Numbered from the stretch's first letter, positions 9,642-19,124 are shown. The stretch is DNA of 64,000 nt from Citrobacter sp. MGH106 (GCF_001037495.1 NZ_KQ089822.1:3181938-3245937), one strand, 5' to 3'. The notes: generated by a model not told the origin, from the sequence alone. Program-made: numbers and translations.

Positions 9642-10859
9642 TTAAATCGTGTCGATAAGCGGTTGCCAGAGCGTCATCAGCCCCTGCATCAATCCGCCGC
9701 GCCAGCAAAGCGCATCGTGTCCACCATCAACCTGACGCCAGAAAAAAGACCGTGAATCGGGAGGGAACTGGGCGTAAAGCCTCTGATTCGCGCGAAAAAT
9801 AATCGGTTCGCGAGTACCGGCTTCCAGAACAATACGCAGGCCCCGAGCGCTTAACGCTCCCGCCTTTAGTTGTTCAATAATCACCCCATCCTGATGACTA
9901 TCACGATGAGGCCACCAGTAGGAGCCGGACTGGCTGAGCACGCAGCCAAAACGTTCAGGCCAGGTCAATCCAGCGTACATCGATGACAATCCGCCAAAAC
10001 TTTGCCCGGCCACCACGGTGCGCTGCGGGTCATCGCTGAATGCGGTAGTCGCCTTCACCAGTGGCAGCAACTCCTGCTGTACTGCCAACCAAAAATCAGC
10101 ATTACACGGCAACTCATGGCTGCGATGAGACGTGTCGATGGCATCGATCAGGAGATAAACGGCAGCTGGAAGCTGATTGCGGTGAGTAAGTGAAGTCAGT
10201 GCTGGCCAGACGGGCATACTTTGCGCCCAAAACTGGCCATCCAGCAGAATAGCGAGCGGGCGATCCTCAGGGCTGACCTCGCCAGTGGTAAATACCCACA
10301 CGCGTCGCGTATTACCCAGCCGTGCGCTACGCCATTGCAGGCATATCGCGGGTGTGTCAGGGGTTTCAGGATAATCCCAGCCTGGCTGGACGGGCGCATC
10401 AGGCATTTCCAGCGCCGAAACCGCATGACCACGCCCGCCTTGCCAGCTTTGGGGATTGAGGGGATCGGCAATCGCCTGCGGCAACAGTTGGCGCCAACCT
10501 TCCCGAAGAGTCGCTCTGTCTGGCGTATCACCAACAGATAACGCGGCAAAAATATCGTTTCGTTCAGAGGGGATAAAGCAGTAGCTACCGCGCCAGTGAG
10601 CGCTCATAGTGGTGCTCCAGCACCAAACATTTGTACCATCAATGCGTTGCATCGACTGGGGAATGGCATTTTGATGGTGATCGGTCACACCGGTAATGTA
10701 GACCCACACATGACGAAGTGCCGACGTTTTCTCCGTTCCCTGCGGATCACGCCACCAAAAGGTCACACGGTAATCACCGCTATCCTCGCGCACCCACTCA
10801 GGGCCTTGTTTTGACTGCCACCACGCTTCGCTTCCCATCATTAACGTCGTCACCGTCAT
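9642..10859 (-). CDS. fes: Enterochelin esterase Fes
   Basis: Cytoplasmic esterase that hydrolyses the trilactone of ferric enterobactin so iron can be released. The roughly 405-residue protein has an N-terminal domain beginning MGSEAWWQSKQGPEW and an alpha/beta-hydrolase domain with nucleophile motif GQSFGG near residue 280 and a histidine in DGGHDALCWRGG near residue 380. The start is uncertain: ATG 10859 is used, a TTG lies 7 codons upstream, and an ATG nearer MGSEAWW is possible. First gene of fes-ybdZ-entF; divergent from fepA with Fur sites between. Confidence 0.95.
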   Translation of the reverse strand: MTVTTLMMGSEAWWQSKQGPEWVREDSGDYRVTFWWRDPQGTEKTSALRHVWVYITGVTDHHQNAIPQSMQRIDGTNVWCWSTTMSAHWRGSYCFIPSERNDIFAALSVGDTPDRATLREGWRQLLPQAIADPLNPQSWQGGRGHAVSALEMPDAPVQPGWDYPETPDTPAICLQWRSARLGNTRRVWVFTTGEVSPEDRPLAILLDGQFWAQSMPVWPALTSLTHRNQLPAAVYLLIDAIDTSHRSHELPCNADFWLAVQQELLPLVKATTAFSDDPQRTVVAGQSFGGLSSMYAGLTWPERFGCVLSQSGSYWWPHRDSHQDGVIIEQLKAGALSARGLRIVLEAGTREPIIFRANQRLYAQFPPDSRSFFWRQVDGGHDALCWRGGLMQGLMTLWQPLIDTI

Positions 10860-10903
10860 AACCCCATGTTTATTGTGCAATTTTTTATTTAGGCGTGAAA
10901 TAT

Positions 10904-10942
10904 ATTGATAATATTATTGATAACTATTTGCATTTGCAATAG
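10904..10942. promoter_or_regulatory. Fur-binding region between fes and fepA
   Basis: AT-rich stretch with repeated GATAAY-like hexamers (TTGATAATATTATTGATAAC, then a run of TTGCA-type half sites), closely like the E. coli fepA-fes operator. It serves both divergent promoters. Fur binding is inferred from the sequence match and from the iron-uptake genes on both sides. Confidence 0.8.
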
Positions 10943-11110
10943 CGTATTACCGCGCTGTGGGAAGCGCGCGCATTATTTCACCACTTATAAACCGACCTGG
11001 CGCTGCGAACTTTTCTGGAATGGATAGTTTTCGCAGATGCGGGCGACATCAGGCCTGGTGCTTCAAAACGGCACATTGGTACTCGTGGCTAAAAGAAAGC
11101 AGGACATACA

Positions 11111-13384
11111 ATGAACAACAAGATTCATTCACTGGCCTTATTGGTCAATTTAGGTATTTACGGGGTAGCACTGCCAGCAATGGCAGAAGATAACACCGAC
11201 AGCGCCGCCGTCTCTCATGAAGACACCATCGTCGTCACTGCCGCCCAACAGAACCTGCAGGCGCCAGGCGTTTCAACCATCACTGCTGATGAAATCCGTA
11301 AGAATCCTCCCGCTCGCGATGTCTCGGAAATCATCCGTACCATGCCTGGTGTTAACCTGACCGGTAACTCAACCAGCGGTCAGCGAGGTAACAACCGTCA
11401 GATCGATATTCGCGGTATGGGACCAGAAAACACCCTGATCCTGATCGACGGTAAGCCAGTCACCAGCCGCAACTCCGTACGTCAGGGCTGGCGCGGCGAG
11501 CGCGATACCCGTGGTGATACCTCCTGGGTACCCCCGGAAATGATTGAGCGCATTGAAGTACTGCGTGGCCCTGCTGCTGCACGCTACGGCAACGGTGCTG
11601 CGGGCGGCGTGGTGAATATCATCACCAAAAAAGGCAGCAACGAATGGCACGGTTCCTGGGATACCTATTTCAACGCCCCGGAACACAAAGACGAAGGCTC
11701 GACCAAACGTACCACCTTTAGCCTTAATGGCCCGATGGGTGGGGATTTCAGCTTCCGCCTGTACGGTAATCTCGATAAAACCCAGGCCGACGCATGGGAT
11801 ATCAACCAGGGACATCAGTCAGAGCGTACCGGCACCTATGCCAACACGTTACCTGCCGGTCGCGAAGGTGTGATCAACAAAGACATCAACGGCGTTGTAC
11901 GCTGGGATTTCGCTCCACTCCAGTCACTGGAACTTGAAGCCGGTTATAGCCGCCAGGGCAACCTGTACGCTGGCGACACCCAAAACACCAACACCAACCA
12001 ACTGGTGAAAGATAACTACGGTAAAGAGACCAATCGTCTGTACCGTCAAAACTACTCCCTGACCTGGAACGGCGGCTGGGATAACGGCGTTACCACCAGC
12101 AACTGGGTGCAGTATGAACATACGCGTAACTCCCGTACGCCGGAAGGTTTAGCCGGGGGTACAGAAGGGATCTTTGACCCGAACGCATCGCAAAAATATG
12201 TTGATGCCGATCTGAACGATGTCATGCTGCACAGTGAAATCAGTATTCCGCTGGATCTGCTGGTTAACCAAAATCTGACGCTCGGTACCGAATGGAACCA
12301 ACAGCGTATGAAAGACATGCTGTCCAACTCGCAAACCTTTATGGGCGGCAACATCCCTGGCTTCAACAGCACCGATCGTAGCCCGTATTCCAAAGCGGAA
12401 ATTTTCTCCCTGTTTGCTGAAAACAATATGGAGCTGACCGACAGCACCATGCTGACACCGGGCCTGCGTTTCGACCATCACAGCATTGTGGGCGATAACT
12501 GGAGTCCTTCTCTGAACCTGTCACAAGGTCTGGGTGATGACTTTACCCTGAAAATGGGGATCGCTCGCGCCTACAAAGCACCAAGCCTGTACCAGCTCAA
12601 CCCGAACTATATTCTGTACAGTAAAGGTCAGGGTTGCTATGCCACCGGAGCCGCCAGCGGCATTGGTTGCTATATGATGGGCAACGATGATCTAAAAGCA
12701 GAAACCAGTATCAACAAAGAGATTGGCCTGGAGTTCAAGCGCGATGGCTGGCTGGCCGGCGTAACCTGGTTCCGCAACGATTACCGTAACAAGATCGAAG
12801 CCGGTACCACGCCATTTGACAGAACGTCCATCACCAATAAAGGCAAGACAACTTACACCGATATCTATCAGTGGGAGAACGTGCCTAAAGCGGTGGTCGA
12901 AGGTCTGGAAGGGACGTTGAACGTACCAGTGAGCGAAACCGTTAACTGGACGAACAACATCACTTACATGCTGCAAAGCAAGAATAAAGAGACCGGCGAG
13001 CGCCTGTCGATTATTCCAGAATATACGCTGAACTCTACCTTAAGCTGGCAGGCTCGCGAAGATTTGTCATTGCAGTCTACCTTCACCTGGTATGGCAAAC
13101 AGCAGCCGAAAAAATACGATTACCAGGGTAAACCGGTTACCGGCAGCTCCGCAAATGAGGTGAGTCCGTACAGCATTGTCGGCCTGAGCGCGACCTGGGA
13201 TGTGATGAAAAATGTCAGCCTGACCGGCGGCGTGGATAACGTCTTCGACAAACGTTTGTGGCGTGCAGGTAATGCCCAAACCACTGGCAGCACGACCGAC
13301 GTTTCTTATATGGCAGGTGCAGGTGCGTACACCTATAACGAGCCGGGTCGTACGTGGTACATGAGCGTTAACACGCGCTTCTGA
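11111..13384 (+). CDS. fepA: TonB-dependent ferric enterobactin receptor FepA
   Basis: Outer-membrane gated barrel that binds ferric enterobactin and imports it using TonB-ExbBD energy. The 757-residue precursor has a signal peptide ending near AMA (residues 23-25), a TonB box DTIVVTA near residue 38, a plug domain with NRQIDIRGMGPENTLILIDG and the RGPAAARYGNGAAGGVVNII segment, then a 22-strand barrel ending in WYMSVNTRF with terminal Phe. E. coli FepA is about 11 residues shorter, mostly through loop differences. Start chosen at the ATG after GAAAGCAGGA. Likely co-transcribed with entD. Confidence 0.97.
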   Translation: MNNKIHSLALLVNLGIYGVALPAMAEDNTDSAAVSHEDTIVVTAAQQNLQAPGVSTITADEIRKNPPARDVSEIIRTMPGVNLTGNSTSGQRGNNRQIDIRGMGPENTLILIDGKPVTSRNSVRQGWRGERDTRGDTSWVPPEMIERIEVLRGPAAARYGNGAAGGVVNIITKKGSNEWHGSWDTYFNAPEHKDEGSTKRTTFSLNGPMGGDFSFRLYGNLDKTQADAWDINQGHQSERTGTYANTLPAGREGVINKDINGVVRWDFAPLQSLELEAGYSRQGNLYAGDTQNTNTNQLVKDNYGKETNRLYRQNYSLTWNGGWDNGVTTSNWVQYEHTRNSRTPEGLAGGTEGIFDPNASQKYVDADLNDVMLHSEISIPLDLLVNQNLTLGTEWNQQRMKDMLSNSQTFMGGNIPGFNSTDRSPYSKAEIFSLFAENNMELTDSTMLTPGLRFDHHSIVGDNWSPSLNLSQGLGDDFTLKMGIARAYKAPSLYQLNPNYILYSKGQGCYATGAASGIGCYMMGNDDLKAETSINKEIGLEFKRDGWLAGVTWFRNDYRNKIEAGTTPFDRTSITNKGKTTYTDIYQWENVPKAVVEGLEGTLNVPVSETVNWTNNITYMLQSKNKETGERLSIIPEYTLNSTLSWQAREDLSLQSTFTWYGKQQPKKYDYQGKPVTGSSANEVSPYSIVGLSATWDVMKNVSLTGGVDNVFDKRLWRAGNAQTTGSTTDVSYMAGAGAYTYNEPGRTWYMSVNTRF

Positions 13385-13434
13385 TAATATTTTTCCCTCT
13401 CCTCCTGGTGAGGAGAGGGAATTTGTCAAAGACA

Positions 13435-14058
13435 ATGCGCACAACACACACACCACTTCCCTTTGCAGACCACACGCTGCATCTTGTCGAATTTGAGCCC
13501 GACAGCTTTCACGAGCACGATTTACTCTGGCTCCCCCATCACGCACAGCTAATCTCTGCCGGACGGAAGCGAAAATCAGAACACCTGGCGGGGCGTATTG
13601 CCGCAGTCCATGCCCTGCGTGAATATGGCATCAAAAACATCCCCGGCATCGGCGACCGTCGCCAGCCCCTGTGGCCAGAAAGTTTGTTTGGCAGTATCAG
13701 TCATTGCGAACACACGGCGCTTGCCGTCGTATCTTCATATCCGGTTGGCGTGGATATGGAACGCATTTTTACGCCACAAACCGCAGCGGAGCTGGCAAGC
13801 AGCATAGTGACTGATGAAGAAAAAGCATGGATGGTAGAGAGTGGACTGCCCTTTGAACAGGCGCTCACACTGGCTTTTTCCGCCAAAGAGAGCGCCTTCA
13901 AAGCGACCCCAGCTTTACAACAGGTAAACGCCGGGTTTTTGCAATATCAAATTGTCAGCGTTCAGAAACAGCAGTTGCTCCTGCTGACACCCGCCCGGAC
14001 ATACCGTGTGCAGTGGCTGTTTTCAGATAGCTACGTTATCTCCCTGGCGGCAGATTAG
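13435..14058 (+). CDS. entD: Enterobactin synthetase phosphopantetheinyl transferase EntD
   Basis: Transfers the 4'-phosphopantetheine arm from coenzyme A to the carrier domains of EntF and EntB, activating enterobactin synthesis. The roughly 207-residue protein shows the Sfp/EntD motifs: GRIAAVHALREYG near residue 50, SISHCEH near residue 85, GVDMERIF near residue 105 (Mg-binding Asp) and FSAKESAFKA near residue 150. I used ATG 13435, giving MRTTHTPLPFADHTLH as in E. coli; an in-frame GTG at 13408 lies inside the fepA-entD hairpin. In E. coli the next genes are hokE and ybdK; here an 11-kb catabolic island follows. Confidence 0.95.
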   Translation: MRTTHTPLPFADHTLHLVEFEPDSFHEHDLLWLPHHAQLISAGRKRKSEHLAGRIAAVHALREYGIKNIPGIGDRRQPLWPESLFGSISHCEHTALAVVSSYPVGVDMERIFTPQTAAELASSIVTDEEKAWMVESGLPFEQALTLAFSAKESAFKATPALQQVNAGFLQYQIVSVQKQQLLLLTPARTYRVQWLFSDSYVISLAAD

Positions 14059-14061
14059 TAT

Positions 14062-14997
14062 TCAAAGTATTTCACGTGCCAGAGTGGCAATCGCCTGCGC
14101 GTCAAATCCGTGGTACTGACGCAGCCAGCCACGATCGGCTGCTGCTGCATACTCACCATCAGGGATCCCTAACCGCCTCAGAACCGCTCCCTCCCCGGCT
14201 TCTGCCAACACTTCTGCCACCAGACTTCCCAGACCACCATTAACGTTATGCTCTTCCACGGTAATCACCGCTTTACAGCCCTGTAATGCAGATAAAAGCG
14301 CTTTCGTATCACACGGTCGAATTGAAGGTACACTGACCACCGTCGCCTGAATACCGGAATCAGCCAACAGCGCGGCAGCATCAACGATTTCATGCACTGT
14401 CGAACCTGTCGCCACCAGCGCTACATTGCCTCCTTCACGCAGCGTCACCACCGCCCCTGGAACAAAACGATAACTCTCCTCATGGAGCTCCGGAAGTGCT
14501 TTCCCGTCAAGACGGATATAAACCGGCCCCTGATAACCGATGGCGTAGTCGATAACCTGACGACATTCACGCGGCGAAGATGGGGCAAAAATCTGAATGT
14601 TGCCGAAGCCGCGCATAATGGCAATATCATCAATCGAGTGGTGAGTACTCGCCAGCGGACCATAGCTGGCACCCGCGTTAAGACCAAATAACTTCACATT
14701 AGTATTGTTGTAACAAACGTCGACCTTAATTTGCTCATTGGCACGTGAGATCAGGAATGGCGCGGCATTACAAGTGACAGCCACCTTACCGCCGAGGGCC
14801 AAACCAGCCGCCGTTCCAACCATGCTTTGTTCGGCAATACCCACATTCACCAAACGCCCTGGAAACTGCTTAATGAAGGGGGCGATTTTTGCGGTTGATG
14901 TAGAGTCGGCGACTACCGGCACCAGATCGACACCACGTTCTACTGCGTCAATAAATGCCTGGACCATAACGTTTGCGAGGTGCTCTGCATTACTCAT
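14062..14997 (-). CDS. Transketolase-like protein, C-terminal (pyrimidine-binding) subunit
   Basis: C-terminal half of a split transketolase, 311 residues. It has the pyrimidine-binding region with NVGIAEQSMVGTAAGLALGG near residue 50, containing the Glu that activates thiamine diphosphate, and the transketolase C domain (VVTVEEHN-type segment AVITVEEHNVNGGLGS near residue 250). It would pair with the N-terminal subunit encoded immediately upstream; the two frames overlap by 8 bases, so they are translated together. Split transketolases beside a sugar kinase are known in D-apiose use (AptA/AptB); whether that reaction applies here is inference. Confidence 0.88.
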   Translation of the reverse strand: MSNAEHLANVMVQAFIDAVERGVDLVPVVADSTSTAKIAPFIKQFPGRLVNVGIAEQSMVGTAAGLALGGKVAVTCNAAPFLISRANEQIKVDVCYNNTNVKLFGLNAGASYGPLASTHHSIDDIAIMRGFGNIQIFAPSSPRECRQVIDYAIGYQGPVYIRLDGKALPELHEESYRFVPGAVVTLREGGNVALVATGSTVHEIVDAAALLADSGIQATVVSVPSIRPCDTKALLSALQGCKAVITVEEHNVNGGLGSLVAEVLAEAGEGAVLRRLGIPDGEYAAAADRGWLRQYHGFDAQAIATLAREIL

Positions 14998-15820
14998 CTT
15001 TCAGTTCCTCCAGTGCCAGTTCAATCTCTTCACCTTTCGGTACGCGGTGGTGCCATTCGGGACGCCCCTGAATAAAGGAGATACCTGCGCCTTTCGTGGT
15101 ATTGGCAATAATGACATTAGGTTTCCCCTCCTGCTTCAGGCCATCCAGCGCAGCGACAACAGACGTCATGTCATTCCCCTGACATTCCATAACATTCATG
15201 CCAAAAGCCAACCATTTATCTGCCAGAGGATCGGTATTCATAATTTCTCGGGTCGGCCCAGCCAACTGGAGATTATTTTTGTCGTTGATAATGATTAGAT
15301 TATCCAGACCATAATGAGCCGCAGCCAGTGCCGCCTCCCAGTTACTTCCCTCAGCTAGTTCACCGTCACCGGTAATTAAAAAGATACGGCGGGTGCTGTT
15401 GCTCTTCTTCGCTGCTAACGCCAATCCGACCGCAACAGGTAAACCATGGCCCAACGCGCCTGTATTCAGTTCAATGCCCGGTGTTTTCTGGCGAACGGGG
15501 TGTCCGGGGAGATGGGAATTGGCATGTTGATACGTTTCCAGCCAATCGATGGGGAAATAACCCGCCTCCGCCAGGACACAGTAGTAACACCCGACCGCAT
15601 GCCCTTTAGACTGGATATAAACGTCGCGCTCTTCATCATTGATACGATCCGGGGCAACATTAAGAATTCGGAAATAGAGCGCTGTCAGCAGTTCGACCTG
15701 AGAGAGGTCTGCGCCAGTATGTCCCCCTGCAGGGCTGTTAGCATTCAGTCTAACGATGTGGCGGCGTACAGCTCGCGCTTTGCGCTCAAGTGTCTGGACA
15801 TCATAGTTGTAGGGATTCAT
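14990..15820 (-). CDS. Transketolase-like protein, N-terminal (diphosphate-binding) subunit
   Basis: N-terminal half of a split transketolase, 276 residues. It has the thiamine-diphosphate motif: GDGELAEGSNWEAALAAA near residue 150 followed by Asn-rich IIINDKNNLQLAG about 30 residues later. The upstream segment HLPGHPVRQKTPGIELNTG and GALGHGLPVAVGLA is also standard for transketolases. The protein cannot act alone because the pyrimidine domain is on the next gene. Its promoter region holds two copies of the GAATATWTATTC palindrome, so the SorC-family regulator encoded divergently probably controls it. Confidence 0.88.
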   Translation of the reverse strand: MNPYNYDVQTLERKARAVRRHIVRLNANSPAGGHTGADLSQVELLTALYFRILNVAPDRINDEERDVYIQSKGHAVGCYYCVLAEAGYFPIDWLETYQHANSHLPGHPVRQKTPGIELNTGALGHGLPVAVGLALAAKKSNSTRRIFLITGDGELAEGSNWEAALAAAHYGLDNLIIINDKNNLQLAGPTREIMNTDPLADKWLAFGMNVMECQGNDMTSVVAALDGLKQEGKPNVIIANTTKGAGISFIQGRPEWHHRVPKGEEIELALEELKDE

Positions 15821-15849
15821 TTAATACCTCTGAATTTATTTTCAATGTG

Positions 15850-15861
15850 GAATATTTATTC
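15850..15861. promoter_or_regulatory. Candidate operator, copy 1 (GAATATTTATTC)
   Basis: Inverted repeat flanked by TG on the left and CA on the right, just upstream of the transketolase N-subunit start. It differs at one base from the copies at 16001 and 17354. Probable SorC-regulator site. Confidence 0.6.
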
Positions 15862-16000
15862 CATCAGGGACTAAAAAAACCAGAAATCCCCAGGCGTTGC
15901 ATCACAAGGCTTGCGCGCTGCGTCATACTCAGGAACATTCTGCCTCCTTACCGCATGCAAACTGATGCCGGGTAATATTCAGTTGACCTGAAATCATCAT

Positions 16001-16012
16001 GAATATATATTC
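16001..16012. promoter_or_regulatory. Candidate operator, copy 2 (GAATATATATTC)
   Basis: Perfect 12-bp palindrome, extended to 14 bp by a flanking T and A, and followed by CACA exactly as the copy at 17354 is. Lies in the promoter region shared by the transketolase operon and the regulator gene. Confidence 0.65.
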
Positions 16013-16181
16013 ACAGATGACTCTTTATTCAATTATGCGACCCATTTTCCATTTTTGTCCATAGCTGTTTTTGAGTATTGGTTAAAGTTAGAGCTTTATC
16101 ACACTTAACTGTCTTCATTTTTCGCGTATGATAAAACACTCTAAGATAATGGCGGTACGTAAATGATTTTCGGGGAAATAT

Positions 16182-17132
16182 ATGGCTAAGCAGGATGAAC
16201 AACGGCTATTGGTTAAAATCGCAACCCTTTACTATCTTGAGGGACGCAAACAATCCGATATTGCTCAGCTTCTCTCGCTTTCTCAGTCTTTTATATCCCG
16301 AGCCATCACTCGCTGCCAAAAAGAAGGTGTGGTAAAAATCAGCGTCGTCCAGCCCTCAAATATCTTCCTTAATCTTGAGAAAGGCATCGAAGAACGCTAC
16401 GGGCTGAAGCAGGCAATTGTGGTGGATACGGAAGAGGATGCCAGTGATTACACTATCAAGCGGGCCATCGGCTCTGCCGCCGCACACTACCTGGAAACAC
16501 GCTTGCGGCCCAAAGATCTGGTAGGGGTATCTTCATGGAGTTCAACAATTCGCGCCATGGTTGATGAAGTCCACACCCAAAATCTTAAAGCAGGCGGCGT
16601 TATTCAACTACTGGGTGGTGTAGGACCTAACGGTAACGTACAGGCTACCATTCTGACACAGACACTTGCTCAACATTTGAACTGTGAAGCCTGGTTACTT
16701 CCATCACAAAGCATCGAAGGCTCGGTCGAAGAGAAAAATCGCCTCATCGCCAGTAAAGACGTCGCTGACGTCATTTCTCGCTTCGATAATGTCGATATCG
16801 CTATTGTTGGTGTCGGTATTCTGGAACCTTCTCAGTTACTGAAAACCTCAGGTAACTACTATCACGAAGATATGCTGCAAGTCCTGGCCGATCGCGGTGC
16901 CGTTGGCGATATTTGTCTGCACTACTATGACAAAAATGGTCAACCGGTATTAACGGATGATGAAGATCCGGTTATCGGTATGGCCCTCGACAAAGTGAAA
17001 AAATGTCCGAATGTGGTGGCACTGGCAGGAGGAACGGATAAGGTTGCCGCGATTAAGGGTGCGCTGAATGGCGGCTATATCGACGTTCTGATCACCGACT
17101 ATCCTACCGCCCGCATGTTGATAACAGGCTAA
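16182..17132 (+). CDS. SorC/DeoR-type sugar-binding transcriptional regulator
   Basis: Predicted regulator of the surrounding catabolic genes, 316 residues. The N-terminus has a helix-turn-helix (EGRKQSDIAQLLSLSQSFIS, about residues 21-40); the rest is a SorC-family sugar-phosphate binding domain with DLVGVSSWSSTIRAM near residue 110, GGVGPNGNVQA near residue 150 and the closing AGGTDKVAAIKGALNGGYIDVL region near residue 285. Such proteins usually respond to a phosphorylated pathway intermediate. ATG follows CGGGGAAA. It stands between the transketolase and kinase/transport operons, in good position to control both. Confidence 0.88.
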   Translation: MAKQDEQRLLVKIATLYYLEGRKQSDIAQLLSLSQSFISRAITRCQKEGVVKISVVQPSNIFLNLEKGIEERYGLKQAIVVDTEEDASDYTIKRAIGSAAAHYLETRLRPKDLVGVSSWSSTIRAMVDEVHTQNLKAGGVIQLLGGVGPNGNVQATILTQTLAQHLNCEAWLLPSQSIEGSVEEKNRLIASKDVADVISRFDNVDIAIVGVGILEPSQLLKTSGNYYHEDMLQVLADRGAVGDICLHYYDKNGQPVLTDDEDPVIGMALDKVKKCPNVVALAGGTDKVAAIKGALNGGYIDVLITDYPTARMLITG

Positions 17133-17270
17133 TCTTAACTTCCAACCAGGCCTGTGTGTTGTGAGCACCTGACACAAAGGCCATCATAAAACTCTTTGAT
17201 TTCAATAAACTGAAAGGATTCACCTTCTCATAATTTTTGCTGCGAGTGGGTATTCCCAGGTCAGGCTAAG

Positions 17271-17286
17271 TGTGATTACCAGCACA
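17271..17286. promoter_or_regulatory. Candidate CRP site
   Basis: TGTGA-N6-GCACA, one base off the TGTGA-N6-TCACA consensus, about 190 bases upstream of the kinase start. It would fit glucose repression of the sugar-use operon. Match by eye only. Confidence 0.5.
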
Positions 17287-17353
17287 ATTGATGATTTTTT
17301 CTGTAGCTCAACAGCCAGATTGTGGCTAAGGTATTAAATAAATAATCAATACC

Positions 17354-17365
17354 GAATATATATTC
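17354..17365. promoter_or_regulatory. Candidate operator, copy 3 (GAATATATATTC)
   Basis: Identical 12-bp palindrome to the copy at 16001, again followed by CACA. It lies between the CRP-like site and the kinase start. Confidence 0.65.
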
Positions 17366-17475
17366 ACAAGTTAAAGATTCGATATGTCACAACTGAACCT
17401 GATGAAGTAATGACGCGACAATGAGGGAGAATTTCCCTACAACGCCGGGACGCAATGTGACTCAGGAGATAATCT

Positions 17476-18996
17476 ATGTGTGCAGCGAAGAAAGAGTTCA
17501 TTATTGCGCTGGATGAAGGCACGACCAATGCGAAAGCAATAGCGCTTGATGATCAGGGCAATGTCGTCGCAAAGTTTTCCCAACCACTGGCCATTCATAC
17601 TCCGCGAGAAGGTTGGGTTGAACAATCCGGCGAAATGTTGATTGACGCTTCTATTGACGTCATTGCCAAAGCGGTGAATCACGTTGGGGCAGAAAACGTG
17701 GCGGCACTGGCGATCAGTAATCAGCGAGAAACCGCGATTGGCTGGTATCGTCATACAGGTAAACCACTGAATTCAGCCATCACCTGGCAATGTACCCGCA
17801 GTGCAGCTTACTGCGAGGCACTGCGCCAGGATAATAAAGAGCAGTTGATTAAAACAACGACAGGCCTGCCAATAGCCCCATTGTTCTCAGCATCTAAAAT
17901 GCGCTGGCTGCTGGAATCGGTGACTGATGGCCCACTGCTCGCGGAACAGGGACTAATTTGTCTTGGAACAATCGATAGCTGGCTGCTGTGGAACTTAACC
18001 GGTGGTGAAGCTTTCTCCTGCGACTATTCCAATGCTGCACGCACACAGTTACTCAATCTGCACACCGGAGAGTGGGATGACACCATGCTGTCATTGTTCC
18101 ATATTCCTCGCGCCGCATTGCCGGAAATCAAACCATCGAGCGGGTTATTTGGTCACACCCGTGGACTGAATGGGATCCCGGACGGCATTCCGGTGATGTC
18201 GATGGTCGGTGACTCACACGCCGCTTTGTTCGGCCATGCTCTCGGTGAGATGGGATGCGTTAAGGCCACGTACGGCACAGGTTCTTCTGTAATGGCTCCG
18301 GTGAAATCCGCGCAGAGTGATATTGGTGCGCTGGCTACCACTATCGCCTGGCACGATGGCGACAGCATCATTTACGGCCTTGAAGGAAATATTCCACACA
18401 CCGGCGATGCAGTTGCGTGGATGGCGGAAAGCACCGGACTCAGCGAACTGCCTGACGCCGAACTAACTCACGAGCTGAATACCCTTCCAGAGTCTGTTGA
18501 ATCAACGCTCGGCGTGTACTTTGTCCCTGCCCTCACCGGGCTAGGCGCGCCCTGGTGGAATGACAGCGCCCGCGGCGTTATCTGCGGACTCAGTCGGGGT
18601 GTAAAGCGGGCGCATTTAATTCGCGCCGCGCTCGAGTCGATTACTTACCAAATCGCCGACGTCGTGGTCACTATGCAACAGCATAATGATTTTAGCCTGT
18701 CAGCATTGATGGTTGATGGCGGACCAACCAGGAATGACTGGTTAATGCAATATCAGGCAGATCTATTGGGTTGCCCCGTGATGCGCAGCGATGTACCGGA
18801 ACTTTCGGCCATTGGCGCAGCATTACTGGCGCGTAAAGCACTTCACCCTGGATCGCTCACTGATTTAAAAGCCTTTTTAACCGTACACAGCAAATTTCAG
18901 CCCGACATGGCCCGTCATCACCGTCTGCAAAAAAGGTGGCAAGAATGGCGTCATGCGGTAGACAGAACATTATGGAAACCGGCCTCGTCCGTCTGA
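17476..18996 (+). CDS. FGGY-family carbohydrate kinase
   Basis: Predicted ATP-dependent kinase of a ketose or polyol, 506 residues. It has the FGGY ATP-binding start IALDEGTTNAKAIALD at residue 10, the GWVEQ segment, catalytic region MVGDSHAALFGHALG near residue 240 and the C-terminal motif IRAALESITYQIADVV followed by MVDGGPTRNDWLMQ near residue 415. Its nearest look is glycerol/xylulose/apulose-type kinases; the substrate cannot be read from sequence. First gene of an operon with the ABC importer and two dehydrogenases, under a candidate operator and CRP-like site. ATG follows CAGGAGATAATCT. Confidence 0.88.
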   Translation: MCAAKKEFIIALDEGTTNAKAIALDDQGNVVAKFSQPLAIHTPREGWVEQSGEMLIDASIDVIAKAVNHVGAENVAALAISNQRETAIGWYRHTGKPLNSAITWQCTRSAAYCEALRQDNKEQLIKTTTGLPIAPLFSASKMRWLLESVTDGPLLAEQGLICLGTIDSWLLWNLTGGEAFSCDYSNAARTQLLNLHTGEWDDTMLSLFHIPRAALPEIKPSSGLFGHTRGLNGIPDGIPVMSMVGDSHAALFGHALGEMGCVKATYGTGSSVMAPVKSAQSDIGALATTIAWHDGDSIIYGLEGNIPHTGDAVAWMAESTGLSELPDAELTHELNTLPESVESTLGVYFVPALTGLGAPWWNDSARGVICGLSRGVKRAHLIRAALESITYQIADVVVTMQQHNDFSLSALMVDGGPTRNDWLMQYQADLLGCPVMRSDVPELSAIGAALLARKALHPGSLTDLKAFLTVHSKFQPDMARHHRLQKRWQEWRHAVDRTLWKPASSV

Positions 18997-19124
18997 CGCC
19001 TTACCAGGGAAAATACGTGACGATTTTTTACCAACGATAAAAGGAGAACTCCGGCCCATAAAAGAATTAAGGCTTTACGTTGTTTCACCGTACCCGACAA
19101 TAACAACACAGAGAGAACATTGTC

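Larger units (their letters stand above)
15821..16181. other. Divergent promoter region of transketolase operon and SorC regulator
   Basis: This 361-base gap carries both promoters. It holds two candidate operators (15850-15861 and 16001-16012) and a weak CRP-like site at 16088-16103 (TTAGA-N6-TCACA). I see no coding sequence in it. Confidence 0.65.
17133..17475. other. Promoter region of the kinase-transporter operon
   Basis: This 343-base gap precedes the FGGY kinase. It holds a good CRP-like site at 17271-17286 and a GAATATATATTC palindrome at 17354-17365. No coding sequence seen. Confidence 0.65.

Noticed and set aside
13395-13419. Nine-bp hairpin (CCCTCTCCT / AGGAGAGGG) between fepA and entD taken as a terminator
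   Set aside because: No T-run follows on the plus strand, and entD is co-transcribed with fepA in E. coli; it may only modulate entD.
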